From the NCBI GenBank assembly GCA_963736525.1, contig CAVTPF010000011.1:1-64000 (forward strand): a DNA stretch of 64,000 bases, in the 5' to 3' direction. The first letter of the stretch is position 1. Every line of letters starts with the position of its first letter. The position numbers were made by a program, and so were the translations under genes. The notes beneath the pieces were generated by a model. The model ran no database searches. It was not told where the DNA came from and saw nothing but the letters and a program-made list of their open reading frames with translations. The DNA is from Bog-473 sp963736525. Lineage in GTDB: Bacteria; Actinomycetota; Acidimicrobiia; Acidimicrobiales; RAAP-2. Shown here one piece after another: positions 8,371 to 16,436 of this stretch.

Positions 8371-9114
8371 CTACGACTTCAGGTGCGCGTCGAAGAATGC
8401 GAGGATGCGCCGACGTGCATCTCGGGCAGAGCCCTCGTGGTAGCCCGAACCTGGCGAAAGTATTCCAAAGACCGGCTCCAAGACGGAGAGCGGGAATGGA
8501 TTCTTGTCTCCAGCTCCTTCGTGGTCATTGAGAAAGGAGTGCCCGGCCTCCGGGTACTCCTTGACATCGTGTTCGACCCCGACGGCCGTCAACGCCCGCT
8601 CAAGGCGATCGGCGGCCCCTCGCAGTGTCCGATCCTTGCGGCCGTAGCTTCCGACAATCGGGCACGCCTGTCTCAGGAAGGTGGCCGTGTAGGCGTCCTT
8701 CGGAGCAGTGCCGTAGTTGACGCTCGACACTCGGAAGCCGCGATCGACGGCGAGCAGCAAGGCGAACCCCCCTCCCATGCAGTAACCGATCACGCCGATC
8801 CTGCCCGTGCAGTCCTCCCGGGCCCCCAGCCAGACGCGTGCCGCCTCGATGTCGTCGAACGACCGTCCCCGTCCGGCGCGCACGTCGCGCATGACCGAGA
8901 TCATGCAGGCCACCATCCCCCTCCCAGAGAAAAGGTCCGGCGCTACGGCGAGGTACCCTTCGCTCGCGAGCCAGTCCGCCTGGTTCCGTAGGTCTTGGCT
9001 CATCCCCATCGCGTCGTGAATGACGACGACACCAGGCCAGGGGCCCTCGTCCGCAGGCATCGCCAGGTAGGACGGCAGCTCACCCGGGGTCGGGATCATT
9101 ACCTCGGCCATCAC
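8371..9114 (-). CDS. Dienelactone hydrolase family protein
   Basis: 247 residues with the alpha/beta hydrolase fold of the DLH family. The triad is Cys112 in GYCMGG, Asp161 in YGRKDRTL and His192 in EAGHSF, so a Cys nucleophile as in carboxymethylenebutenolidase. The family hydrolyses dienelactones and related esters; no chlorocatechol pathway genes are nearby, so the substrate is open. Its ATG overlaps the stop codon of the upstream flavodoxin gene (ATGA at 9111-9114), which indicates a two-gene operon with coupled translation. Confidence 0.85.
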   Translation of the reverse strand: MMAEVMIPTPGELPSYLAMPADEGPWPGVVVIHDAMGMSQDLRNQADWLASEGYLAVAPDLFSGRGMVACMISVMRDVRAGRGRSFDDIEAARVWLGAREDCTGRIGVIGYCMGGGFALLLAVDRGFRVSSVNYGTAPKDAYTATFLRQACPIVGSYGRKDRTLRGAADRLERALTAVGVEHDVKEYPEAGHSFLNDHEGAGDKNPFPLSVLEPVFGILSPGSGYHEGSARDARRRILAFFDAHLKS

Positions 9115-9701
9115 GTCTCCGTGGACGTGGCTGGTCGTCCCCGGCCGTGCCCGTTGGTGACGTCATTGGAAAGAACTCGTGCCGCGAGCCGGTTGCCCCA
9201 TTCTTGGGCTCGGACCTCCTCGCCCGGTTCGAGGTGATTCTTCAAGGTGACAAAGAAGCTCTCGGGCTTGGCCACCACCTCAAACCCGTGCCTCTGAAGC
9301 TTTCGGCTGATTATCTTCGACGCCCTCCCTCTGAGAACCGCCGGACCCTTGAAGCGGGTGTCGAAGGCAGCAACCTTTGTGTCGCCGTGACCGAGCGATG
9401 TGAGCCAGTCGCGCACGCCTGGACCTTGGGCGTCGCGATCGAGCACCAGATCGTTCTTGGGGTTACGCGCCGTGGCCGCCGCCCCCTTGCGGGTGCCTGT
9501 GCGGCTCATACCGTGAAAATGGGTGGGACCGCCCACCACGAGCAGGTCGGCGTCACCCAGCCGCTCCCGGTCTGCCTCAGCCACCGGGACAACGAGCACC
9601 TTGTCCAGGGGTTCGAGGCCCTGGCCAAGACCCTTGCCAATGGCATCGGCGATCGCGTGCGTGTTGCCGAGCATCGACTCGTAGATGATCACCGCCCGCA
9701 C
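9111..9701 (-). CDS. Flavodoxin-like protein
   Basis: 196 residues from the GTG at 9701, which has GGAGG eight bases upstream. It opens with a flavodoxin first strand and FMN phosphate loop (AVIIYESMLGNTHAIADAI), and has the second loop VVGGPTHFHGMS. The middle segment AAFDTRFKGP and the C-terminal GFEVVAKPESFFV are found in actinobacterial flavodoxin-domain proteins. It probably carries FMN and acts as a small cytoplasmic redox carrier or sensor. It is the first gene of an operon with the dienelactone hydrolase. Confidence 0.85.
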   Translation of the reverse strand: MRAVIIYESMLGNTHAIADAIGKGLGQGLEPLDKVLVVPVAEADRERLGDADLLVVGGPTHFHGMSRTGTRKGAAATARNPKNDLVLDRDAQGPGVRDWLTSLGHGDTKVAAFDTRFKGPAVLRGRASKIISRKLQRHGFEVVAKPESFFVTLKNHLEPGEEVRAQEWGNRLAARVLSNDVTNGHGRGRPATSTET

Positions 9702-9949
9702 GGAGACACCTCCGGTGCTTTCGCTGTTGGCATAGTGGCGCCTCTTTCTCCTTGGAACGGCGTGCGCCCCAAGACCATGATTGGGCCGACACGCCACGGC
9801 GGGTAGAGGCGAACGTCACGGGCGGTCGCCCGGGGCTTGTTTGACCCGGCCAGGGTGCCCCCTGTATGCCGGGACTGGGTGCCACCCTTCGGCTGCACTT
9901 ATGGGGCAGCCTGGATCAACCGTCTCTGACTGGTCTTGAGAGCCAGCTC
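9702..9949. other. Intergenic region upstream of the flavodoxin operon
   Basis: No gene seen. This stretch holds the leader of the flavodoxin-DLH operon (minus strand) and follows the nitrilase-like gene, also minus. A short GAGAGC/GCTCTC inverted repeat lies at 9939-9952 over the nitrilase stop; there is no T-tract, so it is weak as a terminator. Confidence 0.3.
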
Positions 9950-10921
9950 TCAGCCCTCTGTGATCACAGATCCTCTGCGCGAATCGGACCGATCGAAGAC
10001 TGGCACGCCCTGTTCGTCGGACATCAAGCGCCTGTACGCACTGGGTTTCCGGTATGCGTCTCCCATCGTCTCACGCCCTCGATACTCCCTGAGTGCATCC
10101 AGGTTGAGAGTTGCAAGGTAGACGTCCTCCTCATCGCCTGCCTCGAAAATGAGCTGATCACGAGGTTGACCATTAGGTTGACCGTTCTTTTCGTAGACCA
10201 TTCCGTCAAAGACGCTGGAATGGCCATCTTGATCGGGAGCCGAATAGTTCACCGTTGCGATCGCGGTCATATTTTCGAAGGCTCGGGACCGAAGCTGAGA
10301 GGTCCGCTCGCCAGCCATGGGACAAGCGTTTGGAACCAGAACGAGTTCAGCGCCGCCAAGCATCAGTTCACGCGCTGACTCAGGGAACTCTCGGTCAGCG
10401 CAGATCATGACGCCGACGTCGACGAACCCGCCCTCAATGTCGAGCCGAGCGACCTCAAAGGATTCTCCAGGTGTGAGGGCTTTCTCCATTCCCCAGTCAC
10501 ACGTGTGCACCTTGGCGTAGCAAAGGACATCATCACCATGCCGGTCGATGAGCAGGGCGGTGTTCCGAGGGGAACCAGGCCACCGCTCCAAAAATGTCGC
10601 CAAAATCGCCACGTTGAGGTCGGACGCAGCCTTCCTGAATGCGCTCACCCATGGATCGTCACGGGCGATGGCCATCTCCTGCCACCTCGCCCGTCCAGCC
10701 TCGTCATCGGGGCAACGGGCGTAACCGATGTGCCACATCTCTGGCAGGATTGCGATGTCCGCCCCCTCTTCAGCGGCCCTCGAACATACGGCCAATCCCT
10801 TTTCGAGGTTGGCCTCTGGATCGCCACTAGAGGCGGATTGACAGAGAGCCAGCCGTAGGTCGGTCACCACTCCATTATGCGGCCCGAAGACTGGCACCGG
10901 TGACTGCCCGGTATCCGGCAA
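9950..10921 (-). CDS. Carbon-nitrogen hydrolase (nitrilase superfamily)
   Basis: Up to 323 residues. The catalytic triad is complete: Glu61 (ILPEMW), Lys137 (YAKVHTCDWG) and Cys174 (MICADREFPE). The family hydrolyses amides, nitriles or N-carbamoyl compounds in the cytoplasm; the substrate cannot be told. The long start at 10921 gives a leader of 17 residues that does not look conserved. Two GTG codons at 10870 and 10867 (VVTDLRLALCQ) are good alternatives, since homologues begin just before that first strand. It is divergent from the RibD-like gene at 10978. Confidence 0.85.
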   Translation of the reverse strand: MPDTGQSPVPVFGPHNGVVTDLRLALCQSASSGDPEANLEKGLAVCSRAAEEGADIAILPEMWHIGYARCPDDEAGRARWQEMAIARDDPWVSAFRKAASDLNVAILATFLERWPGSPRNTALLIDRHGDDVLCYAKVHTCDWGMEKALTPGESFEVARLDIEGGFVDVGVMICADREFPESARELMLGGAELVLVPNACPMAGERTSQLRSRAFENMTAIATVNYSAPDQDGHSSVFDGMVYEKNGQPNGQPRDQLIFEAGDEEDVYLATLNLDALREYRGRETMGDAYRKPSAYRRLMSDEQGVPVFDRSDSRRGSVITEG

Positions 10922-10977
10922 ACCTGGGCGGTCAGTGCGAACTATCCTCGCTCGAGGTCCCGGTCGGAGGCATCACC

Positions 10978-11535
10978 ATGGCCAAGCTCATCTACGTGGC
11001 AAACACGTCACTCGACGGTTACACCGAGGACCGGGACGGTGGCATCGATTGGGGTGCCCCTGATGAGGAGTACTTCAGTGTCATCAACGACCTTGAGCGC
11101 TCGGTCGGCACCTACCTCTACGGACGCCGCATGTATGAGGCGATGATCTTCTGGGAAACCGTACCCATCGCCGACCAGCCGCCCTGGGTCGTGGACTTCA
11201 CCAACATCTGGCGAGCGGCTGACAAGGTCGTTTTCTCGAAGACCCTGGCATCGGTGTCAAGCGGTAGGACCACCCTTGAGCGGGAGTTCAACGTCGAGAC
11301 GATTCGGCGGATGAAGGCTGGCGGAACCCACGATCTCACGGTCGGCGGAGCTGATCTCGCTGCCCAAGCGTTTGGGGCGGGCTTGGTGGACGAGTGCCAC
11401 TTGTTCTTCTGGCCAATCGTGCTAGGAGGCGGCAAACATGCCCTCCCAAGGCACGCGCGCCTCGACCTTCAACTGCTCAATGAGCGGCGCTTCCGCAGCG
11501 GAGTCGCCCAACTTCACTACCGCATCACCCAGTGA
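10978..11535 (+). CDS. Dihydrofolate reductase-family (RibD_C) protein, paralogue 2
   Basis: 185 residues beginning MAKLIYVANTSLDGYTED, with the cofactor-site strand TYLYGRRMYEAM, the central HDLTVGGADLAAQA segment and the late HLFFWPIVLGGGK strand. GGAGG lies 9 bases before the ATG. It is a predicted NADPH reductase of unknown substrate. It is clearly diverged from paralogues 1 and 3 in this window, so they are not recent tandem copies. Confidence 0.85.
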   Translation: MAKLIYVANTSLDGYTEDRDGGIDWGAPDEEYFSVINDLERSVGTYLYGRRMYEAMIFWETVPIADQPPWVVDFTNIWRAADKVVFSKTLASVSSGRTTLEREFNVETIRRMKAGGTHDLTVGGADLAAQAFGAGLVDECHLFFWPIVLGGGKHALPRHARLDLQLLNERRFRSGVAQLHYRITQ

Positions 11536-11566
11536 GGACCTTCCGTTTGGGACCATCCGCAATGTG

Positions 11567-11595
11567 CCGATCCCGTGTGGTCTCCGCGGGATCGG
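11567..11595 (+). terminator. Candidate hairpin terminator after RibD-like paralogue 2
   Basis: A perfect 9-bp stem (CCGATCCCG with CGGGATCGG) and an 11-base loop lie 32 bases past the stop codon. A G run, not a T-tract, follows, so intrinsic termination is uncertain. The rest of 11536-11812 shows no gene. Confidence 0.4.
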
Positions 11596-11812
11596 GGGGG
11601 GTGTCACCTAACGCATCAGGAGGGGTGCAACCTACGGCACATCGGGGACGAAGTTAACCCCCGATTGCAGAGGGTGATGAAGCCCTCTATGACCTTGGAT
11701 CGTGCCGCTCTTGGTGCCTGGGGCCGCAGTCGCCCCAACACGTCCTCCACGGCGGAGCCATTCACTTCTTTGACGACAGGTGATGCTCAGACTCCCTAGC
11801 GGAAAATTGGCA

Positions 11813-12112
11813 TCACTCATCGGAGTCGGCCATACGACGGTCCACGTGGATCCCGGGAACACCAGGCTCCTGCATCTTGCGTCGCTCCTCCATCACTTCG
11901 TCAGTGCTGAAAACATGGCTGAAGACGTAGTCGTCAGATAGACGGCGCAGGCGGTAGCCCCTGGCAAGCACCTCAGCGACGGCAAAACCTCCCGTCCAGC
12001 GGCACAGATAGTGATTCCAAACACAGGCCGCCATTCCGACCGCCAGCTGTAGCTCGGAATCGCCGACCTCACCTTCGTGAAGGTCGCCTTCTGACCGTGG
12101 CGTGTTCGTCAT
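11813..12112 (-). CDS. Small hypothetical protein, 99 residues
   Basis: Starts at an ATG with GGGAG eight bases upstream, which supports a real gene. The product is acidic at both ends, with a central part rich in Trp, Cys and Tyr (ACVWNHYLCRWTGGFAVAE). It has no signal peptide or membrane helix, and I do not recognise the family. Its neighbours, a RibD-like reductase and a cyclic-nucleotide-binding protein, do not suggest a role. Confidence 0.5.
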   Translation of the reverse strand: MTNTPRSEGDLHEGEVGDSELQLAVGMAACVWNHYLCRWTGGFAVAEVLARGYRLRRLSDDYVFSHVFSTDEVMEERRKMQEPGVPGIHVDRRMADSDE

Positions 12113-12501
12113 CTGGTCTCCCTTGAGTTAGAGGAATCGGCCTTTGTGGCAATGAGCTTGAGCGTGAACTCAGGCTGCCTTAGTAGACCGGCGACCGGGA
12201 TGCCGATTCAAGGTGCCCCCTAACAGTGACGCCGGGCGAACGCCGGGGCGGTGGGCAATTCGGCATGAGGCGCGATCCTCGCCCCGACGCGACGACCTTG
12301 CGTCAGTGGGTTTAGTGAATGACATCGGCATGAAAAGACAATGAACACCCCGCGACACCCCTTGCAGATCGCGGTGCTGTTGGTGAAGATCAACTAACGC
12401 ACGAATGCGGTTCTGCGCCCGATCGCGGTGGAAGGTATGCGCCCGATCGCGGTGTTGCCGTGGATCCCGGCAGCGAAGCGGGGTCGCAAAGGAGGTACGT
12501 C
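12113..12501. other. Non-coding gap with short direct repeats
   Basis: No supported gene. The only notable feature is the repeat TGCGCCCGATCGCGGTG just upstream of the cyclic-nucleotide-binding gene, described separately. A GATCGCGGTG core also occurs at 12367-12376. Confidence 0.4.
12414..12454. repeat. Pair of 17-bp direct repeats upstream of the CNB-domain gene
   Basis: TGCGCCCGATCGCGGTG occurs at 12414-12430 and 12438-12454, a spacing of 24 bp, and the 10-base core occurs a third time at 12367. The position, 48-88 bases before the start codon, would suit an operator, but nothing shows which protein would bind. Confidence 0.5.
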
Positions 12502-12987
12502 GTGCAGGCTTTTCGACGACAGGCCCCGATGGTCGATAACTTCAAGTCAATCGACCACTTCAGAGGTTACAAGAAGGCGGAGCTCCGAATAGTGGCGCGC
12601 CTGGTGGAGCAAGTAAAGATTGGAGAGGGCGGGATCCTTTTCAGAGAGGGGCAGTTCGGCAAGGAGATCTTTCTCATCCTCTCTGGGACTGTCGAGGTCA
12701 CCCAGAAAGGTCGACCGGTGAACAGGCTCGGACCTGGCGATTTCTTTGGGGAGTTGGCGGCCCTGGACCAGGGGCCCCGCAATGCAACGGTCTCGGCGCT
12801 CTCCGATCTGGAACTTCTCATCATTGGGCAGCGTGAGTTCAACGCGATGCTCGATATGCCCGGCTTCCGGGATGCACTGTTGAAGAGGCTGGCCCGCCGG
12901 TTACAAACCGCCGACGCGCAGCTTGCGACGGCGTTCGATGAGCTGGAAGCCCTCGCTATTGAGGCTCACTGTTCAGACCGGCCTTAG
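12502..12987 (+). CDS. Single-domain cyclic nucleotide-binding (Crp-like sensor) protein
   Basis: 161 residues from a GTG at 12502, six bases after GGAGG; an upstream ATG at 12460 is less likely. The CNB beta-roll is clear: EGGILFREGQFGKEIFLIL, GTVEV, LGPGDFFGELAALDQGPRNA and TVSAL, including the phosphate-binding cassette FFGELA and Arg of PRNA. No helix-turn-helix follows: the C-terminus is only a helix. It is thus a sensor without a DNA-binding domain. It could respond to cAMP, and a broken class III cyclase gene lies at 4584-5406; this connection is inference. Confidence 0.8.
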   Translation: MQAFRRQAPMVDNFKSIDHFRGYKKAELRIVARLVEQVKIGEGGILFREGQFGKEIFLILSGTVEVTQKGRPVNRLGPGDFFGELAALDQGPRNATVSALSDLELLIIGQREFNAMLDMPGFRDALLKRLARRLQTADAQLATAFDELEALAIEAHCSDRP

Positions 12988-13251
12988 GGGTTCTCTGGCG
13001 AACTTTACGTCTCACGCTGGCACCCGGCGTGTAGGGCACCTTGCCTAGTCCTCTGCAGAGTGTGACGAAGGTGTTGGATCCCGAATGAAGCAAAGGGTAG
13101 CCGAGAGACGATGAGACCGATTTCGCCCTGTCGATGGCGGCCTGCGCGCTCCTATTCGGGGCTTCCCCTTCGGCCGGGTGGGATTGACTCAGGTTTTGCC
13201 GCTGGCAGCGCTCCTTAAGTGAGAATGATGGCGAATGCAACCAAGGCCGGG

Positions 13252-13863
13252 TCAGATCACGGTCCTCATTGTGAGTGACTTGTGACGGCGATGTCGTCGT
13301 ACGATCAGAACTGTCAAGTAGACGCCCGTCACCAAACCGATTATCAGGATGGTGATGTCTTTCCCCGAATGGTGACCAGTTGCCACTCGACCCGCTCCGT
13401 AGGCCGTGGCGGCGACAGACACACTGAACGCCATTGAGGCTAGAAAGTTCCAAAGTGCGAACTGGCCGAACTTCATTCTGGCCGTTCCCGAAATGATCGC
13501 TGGGGTAAAGAACACTGCCAGGCGGCCCCACTTTGCATACGCCAGCTCACCCTTCTCCATGAGCTTCCTACGTCCAGCCTGGCGCTTGCCGGGCCGGTCA
13601 AGGAGTTGCGTCCCCCATCGGGTGCCGATCTTGAAGCCGATCAGGCCTCCCAACTCTCCGCCGATCACGGCAATGACGATGACGGGGATCAGGTTCAGGT
13701 TGCCTTGACTTGCGCCTACAGCCGCAGCTCCCACGGCAGCGCTACCGATTGCCGGTACTCCTGCCCACGACGCCATAACGGCGAGGAGTAACACCAGGTA
13801 CTCCCACCAGTTGTCTCCGGCCGAAGACGTCGAGGTGGCCACCAGTAATGAGACCCCGTGCAC
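13252..13863 (-). CDS. DedA-family (VTT/SNARE-associated) membrane protein
   Basis: 203 residues starting at GTG. It has four to five hydrophobic segments, and the DedA pattern GGELGGLIGFKIGTRWG then GRLAVFFTPAIISGTARMKF with the membrane-re-entrant arginine. DedA/VTT proteins are flippase- or scramblase-like inner-membrane proteins involved in undecaprenyl-phosphate or phospholipid recycling. The C-terminus is basic (RRHRRHK), cytoplasmic by the positive-inside rule. No operon partner. The 264 bases on its 3' side (12988-13251) show nothing recognisable. Confidence 0.75.
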   Translation of the reverse strand: MHGVSLLVATSTSSAGDNWWEYLVLLLAVMASWAGVPAIGSAAVGAAAVGASQGNLNLIPVIVIAVIGGELGGLIGFKIGTRWGTQLLDRPGKRQAGRRKLMEKGELAYAKWGRLAVFFTPAIISGTARMKFGQFALWNFLASMAFSVSVAATAYGAGRVATGHHSGKDITILIIGLVTGVYLTVLIVRRHRRHKSLTMRTVI

Positions 13864-14079
13864 TCCCTCGTCCCTGTGCTCTCTGTAACGCTGACGAGGC
13901 CGTCGGCGTGTTCGTGTCGGCTTTCTCGACGGCTAGTGGCTTCCCAAGTCGGGTTAACGGTAGCCGCAATGGGACGGAGGGTTCCTTTCCTCGGTTCGTG
14001 TGTCCCTATCCCCGTTCGGATCGGGACGGTGGATTACTTCGGCAGCATGGGGGCAGCCGAGTAATCGAGGTTCCGATGT

Positions 14080-14508
14080 TTAGCTGTTGGCCAAGGCCTG
14101 CATCCAGTTCACAGCCCTCATGCCCTGTTCGACTCGCACCAGGCGACCTTTCACGCACTGAGCGATGGCTGGTAAAGCGTACGGCTGGACATCGAATCCC
14201 AGGAGTCGAGCCGCCGTCGGTTCGGCGGTGGTGTCGTCGGCGTTGAACAACGCAACAGATGGACCCGAGTGAACCTCCAGGTACGCAGCAAGCGACTTCA
14301 GCGCCGCTCCGTCCCATCCGCTCCATGACACAGCAGCCACCACGAAGCCGTCGTCATAGAGGGTCACGAGAACGGCGGTGAACGCTGCTTCGCTCCTGGT
14401 GTATCCATGACAAAGCTGGTGCCATCCGGCCGGACCACGTTCCCCCGTACACCGGGGCGATGGGTCGCCCGGTCGATGGGTCGATGCGTCGCTGCGTCGA
14501 TGGGGCAC
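14080..14508 (-). CDS. Hypothetical protein, uncertain
   Basis: An open frame of up to 142 codons whose central part (GFVVAAVSWSGWDGAALKSL, then ALFNADDTTAEPTAARLLGF) reads like a folded protein. The first 45 codons lie over a GTCGATG-rich stretch and look unlike protein, so the true start is probably internal, near a GTG at about 14368. No ribosome site is convincing and the family is not recognised. It could be a decayed gene. Confidence 0.35.
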   Translation of the reverse strand: MPHRRSDASTHRPGDPSPRCTGERGPAGWHQLCHGYTRSEAAFTAVLVTLYDDGFVVAAVSWSGWDGAALKSLAAYLEVHSGPSVALFNADDTTAEPTAARLLGFDVQPYALPAIAQCVKGRLVRVEQGMRAVNWMQALANS

Positions 14509-14553
14509 GCCGGCACTCCGAGGACAGGGAGGCTGTCAACGTAGGCTTGCGCA

Positions 14554-15350
14554 ATGGTCACGACCCGCACCGCTGCGACCATCGACATAGACGGCCTCCG
14601 AGTCTTCTACGAGACCGAAGGCGAGGGCGATCCCATCGTGCTCCTCCATGGGGGCTTGGCGGATAACACCACGTGGGATTCGCAGTTCTCGGGATTCTCA
14701 CAACACCGGCTGGTCGTTGCGCCCGAGCGGCAGGCACAGGGTCATACGCCCGATCGGCCTGGTCCTCTCACCTACCAGGCCATGGCTGAGCAGACCGTCC
14801 GCTTCTTGATGGCCCTCGGCCTCGGGCCGGTCGATCTGGTTGGGTGGAGCGATGGGGCATGGTGGGCAGCCTGATCGCCGCGGACCACCCCGAACTCATC
14901 AGGACGCTCAGCGTCACAGGATCGGGCTTCTCGAGCGCCGGATACGTCCCTGGCTCCATGGAGGCACTCATCGCGCTGCGGCCGGACGACGCGGACATGG
15001 AAATGTTCGCAGCTCTGTATGCCCAAGCCTCGCCCGACGGTCCCGAACACTTCCCCGAGGTGTGGGAGAAAATCCGCGCACTCTGGGCCGAGCCCTTCGA
15101 CTGGACGGCAAGAGTCACGCAGATCATCGCACCGACGCTGGTCATCGTCGGCGACGACGACTACGTCATGGTCGGACATGCAGAGGAGTTCTCCCGCACG
15201 GTCACGCATGGACAGCTGGCCGTCGTGCCTGGCGCCTCTCATCTTCTCCCGATGGAGAAACCAGATCTCTTCAACCGACTCGTACTCGATTTCACGGCCA
15301 ACCCAGTGCCCGAGACGCTGATGCCGCTCCGACGGAGGGCCATACTTTGA
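14554..15350 (+). pseudogene. Alpha/beta hydrolase, split by a frameshift
   Basis: The first frame (14554-14874) has the oxyanion motif IVLLHGGLADNTTWD and the nucleophile elbow VGWSDGA, then stops. The second frame continues at once with MVGSLIAADHPELIR, the acid residue in VIVGDDDYV and the catalytic His in PGASHLLPMEKPDLF, ending at 15350. One extra base near 14861 joins them into a normal 265-codon hydrolase. All catalytic residues are therefore present and only the frame is lost. A recent mutation or a read error are equally possible. The substrate is unknown. Confidence 0.8.
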
Positions 15351-15408
15351 CAACCGTGACGTTCACCGGTCGTCCACGTCACCTCAGAGCTCGTAGAGAG
15401 GGCCGCCC

Positions 15409-15966
15409 ATGCGCACGTTGATCGTCAGTGAGTTCATCAGTCTCGACGGCGTTGTGGAGGCACCAGGGGGCGAGCAGACCCACCCGCACGCTGGGTGGAC
15501 GATGCCCTACGGGGTGCCCGATCTCTTCTCCTACAAGCTCAACGAGACGCTCGAAGCGGAGTCGCTCCTGCTTGGGCGGATCACCTACGAGGGGTTTTCG
15601 GCGGCATGGCCGGAGCGAGACGACGAGTTCGCCGACAAGATGAACGCGATGCCCAAGGATGTGGTCACCTCCACGCTGACCGACCTGAGCTGGAACGCAC
15701 AGGCGCTGCGCGGCGATGCTCCCCAGGCGGTGGCCAAGCTGAAAGAAGGAGCCGGCGGGCCAATCCTGGTGGTCGGAAGCGCCATGCTCGTGGGCACGCT
15801 CTTGACTCATCGGCTGGTCGATGAGCTGCGGCTCATGGTGTTCCCCGTCTTACTGGGCGGCGGACTCACGATCTTCCCCGATCAACGAGACAAAGTCTCT
15901 TTGGAACTGATCGATCTCGCTCGGTATACGAGTGGTGTCCTCCTTGAGGTCTATCGGCCCGCATAG
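15409..15966 (+). CDS. Dihydrofolate reductase-family (RibD_C) protein, paralogue 3
   Basis: 185 residues with MRTLIVSEFISLDGVVEAPG at the N-terminus, SLLLGRITYEGFSAAWP, the GGPILVVGSAMLVGTL strand and LMVFPVLLGGGLTIF. It resembles paralogue 1 (both have LLLGRxTYEGxSAA) more than paralogue 2. It starts 58 bases after the broken hydrolase on the same strand. Predicted NADPH-dependent reductase; substrate unknown. Confidence 0.85.
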   Translation: MRTLIVSEFISLDGVVEAPGGEQTHPHAGWTMPYGVPDLFSYKLNETLEAESLLLGRITYEGFSAAWPERDDEFADKMNAMPKDVVTSTLTDLSWNAQALRGDAPQAVAKLKEGAGGPILVVGSAMLVGTLLTHRLVDELRLMVFPVLLGGGLTIFPDQRDKVSLELIDLARYTSGVLLEVYRPA

Positions 15967-16013
15967 GACCTGTGGGCGCTACCGCTCCCGGTCGCTCACG
16001 ACTGCCGACTCGC

Positions 16014-16226
16014 CTACGGTGCGTTCGACGGTGACGTCACGACCCCGTGCGATGTGCAATCCGCCACCGGGTACTTGCACATGGTCCTCTGAAGCCAGGG
16101 TGACAGCTGGGCCGTCGGCTCTTCAGCGCTGTGGGGTGGCACCACTCCCAACCCGCCGATGAGGAACATGCTCACTCCGAGCACCACACCGAGGAGGAAG
16201 AGCTTGATTCTTGTTCGAGTGCACAC
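16014..16226 (-). CDS. Small secreted or membrane-anchored protein, 70 residues
   Basis: A GTG start with GGAGG a few bases upstream encodes MCTRTRIK followed by a hydrophobic stretch (LFLLGVVLGVSMFLIGGLG) and a short polar tail containing two cysteines. It looks like a signal peptide or single anchor. No family recognised. The 210 bases between it and the hydrolase stop at 16437 show no gene. Confidence 0.45.
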   Translation of the reverse strand: MCTRTRIKLFLLGVVLGVSMFLIGGLGVVPPHSAEEPTAQLSPWLQRTMCKYPVADCTSHGVVTSPSNAP

Positions 16227-16436
16227 CCTGCACCTCCGCTGCGGCGTCCGGCGGATGCCGCAGTCGAATTGTTCAGACGTTGCTCAAGATTTGTCAAATA
16301 GCGACACGCAGGATCCAAAAGTAAGCCAATTTCGCTCAATTCGGTTGTGACAAATCGGTGAAGGTACGAGCGATGTTCAGCGGATCTCCTGACTCCGTCG
16401 ACGATCGAGACCCGGTTGAAGTCACCCGGCGGCGCC

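Noticed and set aside
12170..12358. 62-codon minus-strand gene
   Set aside because: No ribosome site and no protein-like pattern.
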